A stretch of 64,000 bases of DNA from Lasioglossum baleicum (Eukaryota; Arthropoda; Insecta; Hymenoptera; Halictidae): NCBI RefSeq assembly GCF_051020765.1, contig NC_134932.1, forward strand, positions 3,410,001 through 3,474,000, read 5' to 3'. The notes beneath the pieces were generated by a model. The model worked only from the letters and a program-made list of their open reading frames with translations, was not told the DNA's origin and searched no databases. Shown piece by piece: positions 58,097-64,000 of the stretch (the stretch's first letter is position 1; each line of letters begins with the position of its first letter). The position numbers and the translations under genes are program-made.

Positions 58097-61000
58097 ATGC
58101 AAGACATTTGCGAGAATATTCGTATAGCTATCGAACATGGACGTACCGATATAATTAGATCCCTTTTAGACGCATGTACGTACAAGCAGTTTTATACCAA
58201 AATAATATTCATACTTGTTCTTTTTCATATAATACTCTATAGAATATGCTAATGTATAACCTAATCCAAAAAGAATAGATAAAAACTGGTCACATTGTAC
58301 ACACACAGTATACGCCACGTAGCGGAGTCTACGAATAATCAGAATGTTTCTAAACTTTTCGTTCTGTTTTTTTAAACAGGTGAAAATGGCAACACAGCTG
58401 AAGGTATAACGAGAGATAAATTTCTAAATCAACCACTATTGGAGGAAGGTACTTTCCTTTTGTACGCCGCAAAGGTAATTTCACATATCACAACGTATCA
58501 ATTTGTACGTTTGTTTCACGTTCACATACTTTAAACAAGTAAAATGTATAATTGAATAATATATCGATAATAAGATGTTTCACATTGATTTTTCTAAAAA
58601 TGTAGAACAATCAGCCAGATATCGTACGAACATTATTAAGTTGCGGTGCTAATCCAGCTATCCGGAATGTAAATGGACATAACGCGGTAGATGTTGCATC
58701 CAGCGACGCGATACGTCGTACCTATATCGAGGAATTATTAAGAGCAACTGCAGCGTCGGAGTATGTAGCATTTATAAGAATAGAAACTACAAATTACTCC
58801 GTAACTGTACCTTAACGCTAAACCTACCATCACCGCGGTCGATACGACCGGTTCCAGAATTTTTATTCAATGATTATCGAGATATATAGTAAAAGTCATT
58901 TTACAAGAAACGATCGTATCTTTAGCGAAGCACGTGTTACGATAGGAGCTGCGCAAAGTCTAAATAAAAAATTGACTTTTGTCATTTTTACAAGGGAACA
59001 TGTACCAGCGACTTTTAAGGTTTGGTAGGTAGGTTTAGCATTGATAACATTAAATAATTATTTATAGAGTAGACAGAGTACTGCAGCTATTAGATGCAGG
59101 ACTAAACGTTGATTCATGGGACTCCCATGGCAGTAAAAATACACCTTTACATTGGGCCGCTTGTTACGGGAATAAAGACATAGTCGTGTGTCTAATCGGT
59201 AATGTGTTTCTTCTTTCTTCGTCGTGTAATTGTGATATAATATACATTATATAATATGTACTATATAGATAGAGGAGCAGACGTAAATGCTGTGAATGGT
59301 TGCGGCGCTACACCATTACACGATGCGGTAAATCGTGGTGATGTTGCTATTTGTCAAGAATTATTACAAGCAGGTGCAAATCCTTTTGTACGAGCAACTA
59401 AAGGGTAAATCAATGTTACACCATTGTAGTTGAGAGAAATGTTTTACCAGGTTTCGTGAGAAAACATATATTTCACTTCTTTCGCAGAACCTTTGCGGGA
59501 AAAGATCCTTGCGATCTTTCCAGAGGGAAACAACATTTACACTGTTTCGTTCAAAGATTTTTATCAAACATCGAATCGAATGACACTGCTGCCGACACCA
59601 TGCATAGTCCGACTGCATCATTTTCGGAAGGAAACTTGTGCCGAGAAAGCCTTTCGAGTAACATGAGTCAACTTTCCATCGAATCTACCAAGTCTCTGGA
59701 TCCATTGTACTGCGATGTACCTTTGCGAGAAACAGGCAAAGACAGTCCAACGAAAAGAACGGATAAAGACGGAATTTATAGTTTGCTTTGGCCACAACCG
59801 AAAACCGTTGTCGAATTAAAAAATTCTTCTGCGCCTTTCATTGCTGGCAAAGAACTTTTTATATCTATAATACAGGTACCTGGATTCATTAAAATTAAAC
59901 TGATTGTTAGACTGCTGATCTTTATGCATTTATGATTTCTCCTCTATTTCTTGCAATCGATGAACCAGGGCTGTTACTTTCCTTCGAAGATTGAACATTT
60001 CGAAGCTTCGAAACTCGTTCCCGGTTAACGGATAAGAGGCGAAAAAAGTTGAATCTGCGCGAACGAAGACGCTCATTTTTCACCTAAAATGCTACGTTAG
60101 AACGTAACAAGCGTCGGCGGCGATGCGAAAGTTTCGACGTAGCTCTTCGCAATTTCGCTTCGAAAATTTCCAAGACTTCGAAGGTCCCTTACCTCGAAGG
60201 TTCTTACCTACGAAGGTAACAGCCCTAATCGATACAGACAATTTTTATCTCGCATAAAGATCCGCAGTCTACCGACTACTTTTATCCGATTTCTGGCGCG
60301 CACAACAACCATAATACGACGTTTTGCTATCCGCCACAGGGCAGTGAATCTATACATGGAATATTAGATGTTTGGGAAATCAGCAGAACTCACTTGTTAG
60401 AGTTGGGTCACGATGTAAAAATCGGCCAAGTGCATCCAAGTTCCGGCAAACTACCCAACGACGACGACAACCGAATTGACTGTATAGTAAACGAGAAATT
60501 ATTCAATAAACCTGACGGTTATCAATTGCACATTTCCCAAAACACGATTAAAGTTGGCGCTGGAAGTTTGGCAGGATTACATTACGCGGTTTGCACGTTC
60601 GTACAAATATTGCGCCTAAGCAAAAGTCTGAGTAGATCTGACGCGTGTGAAATCGAACCTGTTTTCATAAAAGATGAACCAAGATTTTCACATCGCGGGG
60701 TACTATTAGATATCTCGCCGAGAGGACGTATACCAACGTTGGAATACTTGTTACATATGATCGATTTATGGTCGTCTTTGAAAATATCTCATCTGCATTT
60801 GTACTCGAGACTCACCCCGAACTGTGATTGGCAAATTTGTTACGCGAAATCGGAAATGGTCACGCTCGACCGTTACTGCAGGTTCGTCTAAATCTTTTGA
60901 TAAACTGTGTGGTTCTGCTAATGTATAATATATTCGGTACTGTTACTGTAAACACGATTCTTCTTTTCATTTCAGGGATCGACATTTAGATTTAGTTCCA

Positions 61001-62562
61001 ACGTTAGATGTTGATTCGAACGTGGGTCAGCATCATTTATCACAAATGTGGCCTATATTCCAAGAATTACTAGCAGTATTTCCAAGTTTAAGTTACGTTC
61101 ACGTTGGACCCAGGTTAGCCAGTTTACTGGTTCAAGCAGACAATTTTGATTTGAACTTATCTATCAATGAAACTATAGAAACAGATATGTCCGAAGTATT
61201 CAAGTCGTACTCCTGTCTCCAAGAGGTCTGGCATATCTTGAATTTGAGTTCGAGTACAACTTTGATGCTTTGTTCGAACGGTTTACATTCCAAACCAGAA
61301 TTTCATAATATACCTAATAATATTATTCTAGTTGAATATGGATTTCAGGTAAAACTCAGCGAGTAATCAAATAATAAATTTAAAAAAAATAAAAGTACAC
61401 ATTTTCTCAAGTACATTCGACGACGATTTACAGGCGGATTATGATTTTTCCGAGTGGACCGAAGCGTTCAGGGTAACCGGTGGTAATGTTTTACCTAGTT
61501 CCGGAACAGCGAGTTACAATAGTTTAGCGGGATGCCCGGCATCGACGTATGCGAACACGAAAAATGCGATAAAGACTTCCTTGGAGCAAGATTCGGTAGG
61601 TATAGTTGTAGCCCACTGGTCCGGAAGTCATCATCTAACCCCGCACCCATTCGCGTGGATCGGATATTTGATAGCTGCGGGATTTGGGTGGAATCCGGTT
61701 AGCGAACTAGACATATGTGTCGACGACAACTACGAAGTGTCCGAAGTGTATGGATCAAGGTACTAATCGAATATTATCAAGTAAAACGCGATAACATTGT
61801 ACGTAAAATCTGAATATGAAATATATACTTTGATACTCGGATCATTAATGTTCCACGTATCGCAAAATTTATAGGCAAAAATGTATCACGAAACTGTTGG
61901 ACGTTCATGTTTTCCAAGATTCCGAATATAAAATTGGAAATGCGATATTAGAACTGGGCCGTTTAGATACATTGGTACTCACGTTGAGTAAAAATCAAGG
62001 GGCTAAAGATTTACAACAAATTCCTGACAATCGAGGGTCAACGTTGTACAGATTATTAACAGACCCCGACAATGTAAATTTGGAATACCTGTCGGCTGAC
62101 TTGTTCGCGGTAAGTATGAACGCGTTTTTAAAGTTGTAACGTTAAATTTTACAAGTAAATAATGATGTTTCCTTCTTCCTTCGTCTCCAACAACAACAGA
62201 AAGTAACGAAACAAGTTAAACGTATTTCCCATTCATTGTACGAATGCGATTTATCGTCCAAGTTCGCGTCAATGGAATTGCAAGAACTTCAACTGACCGC
62301 CGACTTGATGTTGACCGCGTGTAAAATCGGGAGAACATTGATAGGTGTTGGTGTTAATCCTAATAGCAATATGGGTCTAGCAGTTATTAATTTAGGAGTC
62401 TGTAATCTACCGCCTACATTTAGAACTGACATAGCGAATAAAATGTTGGCTCACATAGAGCAGTACAAGGGTTCGTGGTTACAAAGGCATTTACCTCAGG
62501 GCCTTCAAAGCTCTCTATTAGTCTTGACTAGTGCTTTACACAGGTTCGTGCCGGAAACATAA
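58097..62562 (+). CDS. Ankyrin-repeat / GH20-like protein, ~940 aa, probable pseudoenzyme
   Basis: I assembled 11 exons by reading frame and GT-AG borders: 58097-58175, 58380-58474, 58606-58760, 59068-59198, 59269-59404, 59488-59875, 60340-60881, 60976-61348, 61434-61759, 61875-62109 and 62200-62562 (2823 nt). Residues about 1-200 are ankyrin repeats, with LLSCGANPAIRNVNGHNAVD, NTPLHWAACYGNKDIVVCLI and GADVNAVNGCGATPLHDAV. Residues 200-330 form a Ser-rich linker. From about 345 to the end the chain follows glycoside hydrolase family 20: PRFSHRGVLLDISPRGRIP at about 443-461 matches the PRFxxRGxxLDxSR motif. The family's His-x-Gly-Gly-Asp-Glu is HVGPRL at 550-555, so both catalytic acids are missing. 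No signal peptide is seen, so it is probably intracellular. Exon 7 could start at 60268 instead, adding 24 residues. Confidence 0.85.
59966..60227. mobile_element. hAT-like MITE in intron 6 of the ankyrin-GH20 gene
   Basis: CAGGGCTGTTACTTTCCTTCG on the left and CGAAGGTAACAGCCCTA on the right form inverted ends. The inside is rich in TTCGAAG words and partly folds back. The flanks are ATCGATGAAC and ATCGATAC, similar but not a clean 8-bp duplication. It lies wholly within the intron, 91 bp after the donor and 113 bp before the chosen acceptor, so it does not break the coding frame. Confidence 0.75.
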
Positions 62563-63062
62563 AAATTCTTGTACTTTTAAAACATAGAAGACTTTGTATT
62601 TATACAATGTATACATATTGTATATCACACAGTTCCTGCTATAAAAGACTGCAGGTATATACCGTGTGCAAGGAAGCGTATGCGTAGCTTACGAATGTTC
62701 CTTTACGAACACGAGCCCAATGTCCACGGTATTCTTACTCTAATAATATGGAACAGCTTATATCAGATATCAGACTATGTATTCGCATTTGCATACGGAC
62801 AATGCGTTAAGGGAACATTCTCAAGCTCTAGTAAATTTTATAAAAAAGAAAAAGTAAAGAGTGAAAAGTGAGAATTAAAAATACGAAATTAGTTTTATTA
62901 AATACTAATGTTCAATTTAACGATCATATGTATATACTTTTGGTTTGTTACAATATAATTATACAACATATTCGTACATTAGAATCGACACTTTTAATTT
63001 ATGTACAAAAGTATTTTAATACTAAATATTTTGAAAATAATGTAATTTCTGTGTACACAGTG
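62563..63062. other. 3' flank of the ankyrin-GH20 gene, AT-rich, no gene seen
   Basis: The 3' UTR of the upstream gene presumably lies here, but no canonical AATAAA stands out close to the stop; ATTAAA occurs near 62875. A 63-residue open frame at 62680-62871 has no known domain and is probably chance. Confidence 0.5.
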
Positions 63063-63422
63063 TACAGGGTCTAAAGAAATTATATGTCGCGGCTACCATA
63101 GGATCATCCTACACCCTCGATTTCGTTGAAATTGAACTAATCGTAAGAATGGTGTAGCAAAATTAAGGTCGACAATTTTTTAAAAATTACATCCTATACG
63201 ACTCGTCGCTCGGCGAGGGTAGAAAGTGCAAAAGGAACGCCAGTGGTCGCAACTCAACCGCGATTAGTAAAATACGATACAATTAAAAAAAAACTTGTTG
63301 ACCTTCTGACCTTAAAATCAATAGATCAAGGCCATTTTTGCGGCACCTTAGTTCAATTTCAACGAAATCGAGGATGTAGAATGAATATCCGCGACATTGT
63401 ATAATTTCTTTACACCCTGTAC
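63063..63422. mobile_element. Foldback mariner-like MITE, ~360 bp
   Basis: TACAGGGTCTAAAGAAATTA on the left pairs with TAATTTCTTTACACCCTGTA on the right. Further in, GTCGCGG and CCGCGAC, and CCTCGATTTCGTTGAAATTG with CAATTTCAACGAAATCGAGG, also pair. The TA at both tips fits a Tc1/mariner target duplication. It has the same ACAGGGT-type end as the MITE at 52984 but a different body. Confidence 0.85.
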
Positions 63423-63698
63423 ATTACAATCCACAAGTATTCAAGAATTTAGAATAGCACTCCTACTCGAAACAATTTAATATTTTAGATTGGTATATCG
63501 TTTTTCAAGTAAAATTTGCTTTCACTCGACAAATACATTTTTAGCTTTGTTATTACAACACATATATGTAATAAAATATACTAATTGAATATATACATAT
63601 TACATATAACATTTCTTTTAATGTACACAATAATGAAATATTGTCAATTAATGCCAAGTAAAAAGATCTGTGAATAAACATCGTGAAATACAATGATT
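63423..63698. other. Intergenic / 3' UTR of the FAM177-like gene
   Basis: AT-rich sequence with no other gene. TTTAAT at 63617-63622 is ATTAAA on minus, about 77 bp past the stop of the FAM177-like frame, a plausible weak poly(A) signal. Confidence 0.5.
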
Positions 63699-63959
63699 TC
63701 ACTGAACATTGTTACCACCGGCAACAAGATTATTTTTATTATGTTCATTCCATCCACCCATTTCTAAATCTTGCTTATGTTGTGTTTCTCTTTCGAGAGC
63801 TTGAAGTCTGTAGAACTCGTTTATTTCAAATTCATACTTTGGAGATGTGATACCAAAGAAACTGGCTAACCATTCGCCAACATAATCACAGCTATCCAAT
63901 ACTTTACCACCGAACCATGTTGTTTGATACCAAGCCCAAGGAGCCCATTCAAGACTCTT
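63699..63959 (-). CDS. FAM177-family protein, last coding exon (partial)
   Basis: The minus-strand exon runs from an AG acceptor (TGTAG/AAGAG) at 63960 to a TGA at 63699-63701 and encodes 86 residues. KSLEWAPWAWYQTTWFGGKV is followed by LDSCDYVGEWLASFFGITSP and KYEFEINEFYRLQALERE. This matches the conserved core of the FAM177 family, whose human member FAM177A1 has a W-x-P-x-x-W start, a C-D-x-x-G-E segment, a G-I-x-x-P-K-Y segment and a D/N-E-x-Y-R end. The C-terminal tail is short and rich in Asn and Gln. The N-terminal exons lie beyond the right edge. FAM177 proteins are small and poorly characterised; human FAM177A1 has been linked to the Golgi. Start and full length cannot be read here. 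Confidence 0.88.
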   Translation of the reverse strand, partial: KSLEWAPWAWYQTTWFGGKVLDSCDYVGEWLASFFGITSPKYEFEINEFYRLQALERETQHKQDLEMGGWNEHNKNNLVAGGNNVQ

Positions 63960-64000
63960 CTACACGAATTTCAATTATATGAATGTGATAATGTTTGAAG

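Noticed and set aside
62680..62871. 63-residue frame after the ankyrin-GH20 stop
   Set aside because: Low-complexity Lys-rich end, no homolog that I recognise; more likely 3' flank.

Overview
The window looks like an insect chromosome end that has been scaffolded to a separate satellite contig. A 451-bp (CCTAA)n tract, the C-rich strand of the arthropod telomere repeat TTAGG, starts directly after a 100-N gap at 35468-35567. Everything to its right is in the order expected for a left chromosome end: telomere, short telomere-associated tandem repeats, a 6.4-kb subtelomeric 42-bp satellite, decayed tandem repeats, a transposon graveyard, then single-copy genes. TTAGG telomeres, small introns and many hAT and mariner MITEs fit Hymenoptera (an ant, for example), but the sequence alone does not settle the species.

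Layout. 1-35467: uninterrupted 42-bp satellite (about 844 monomers, each built around the palindrome CACGTG), with higher-order duplications and a single 2-bp phase break. 35468-35567: gap. 35568-36018: telomere. 36019-36305: seven identical 41-bp repeats. 36333-36840: about 21 copies of a 24-bp repeat carrying TGCGCATGCGCA. 36841-37095: old, inverted 42-bp monomers that still contain telomere-like motifs. 37191-43636: a second 42-bp array with its own set of variants. 44011-45010: five to six copies of a ~192-bp repeat that look like decayed duplicated exons with splice-like borders.

45518-57638 is a nest of DNA transposons. There is a 201-bp hAT MITE with a perfect 8-bp target duplication. 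A 3.8-kb hAT copy is broken by a 1680-bp foldback hAT-like element (perfect 8-bp duplication) and by a 995-bp insertion (17-bp duplication). A 7.9-kb structure follows, bounded by ~930-bp inverted arms, each carrying the same tRNA-Arg(ACG)-like sequence. Inside it lie a second, uninterrupted hAT copy of the same family, 235-bp tandem repeats, two foldback mariner-like MITEs and a small four-exon candidate gene on the minus strand.

58097-62562 holds the one complete, convincing gene: an 11-exon gene for a ~940-residue protein with ankyrin repeats followed by a glycoside hydrolase family 20 (beta-hexosaminidase-like) domain. The family's catalytic Asp-Glu pair is replaced, so it is probably a pseudoenzyme. 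The window closes with the last coding exon of a FAM177-family gene on the minus strand (63699-63959).

The very long open frames in the satellites are arithmetic artefacts of a repeat length divisible by three and are not annotated as genes. All comparisons were made by eye.
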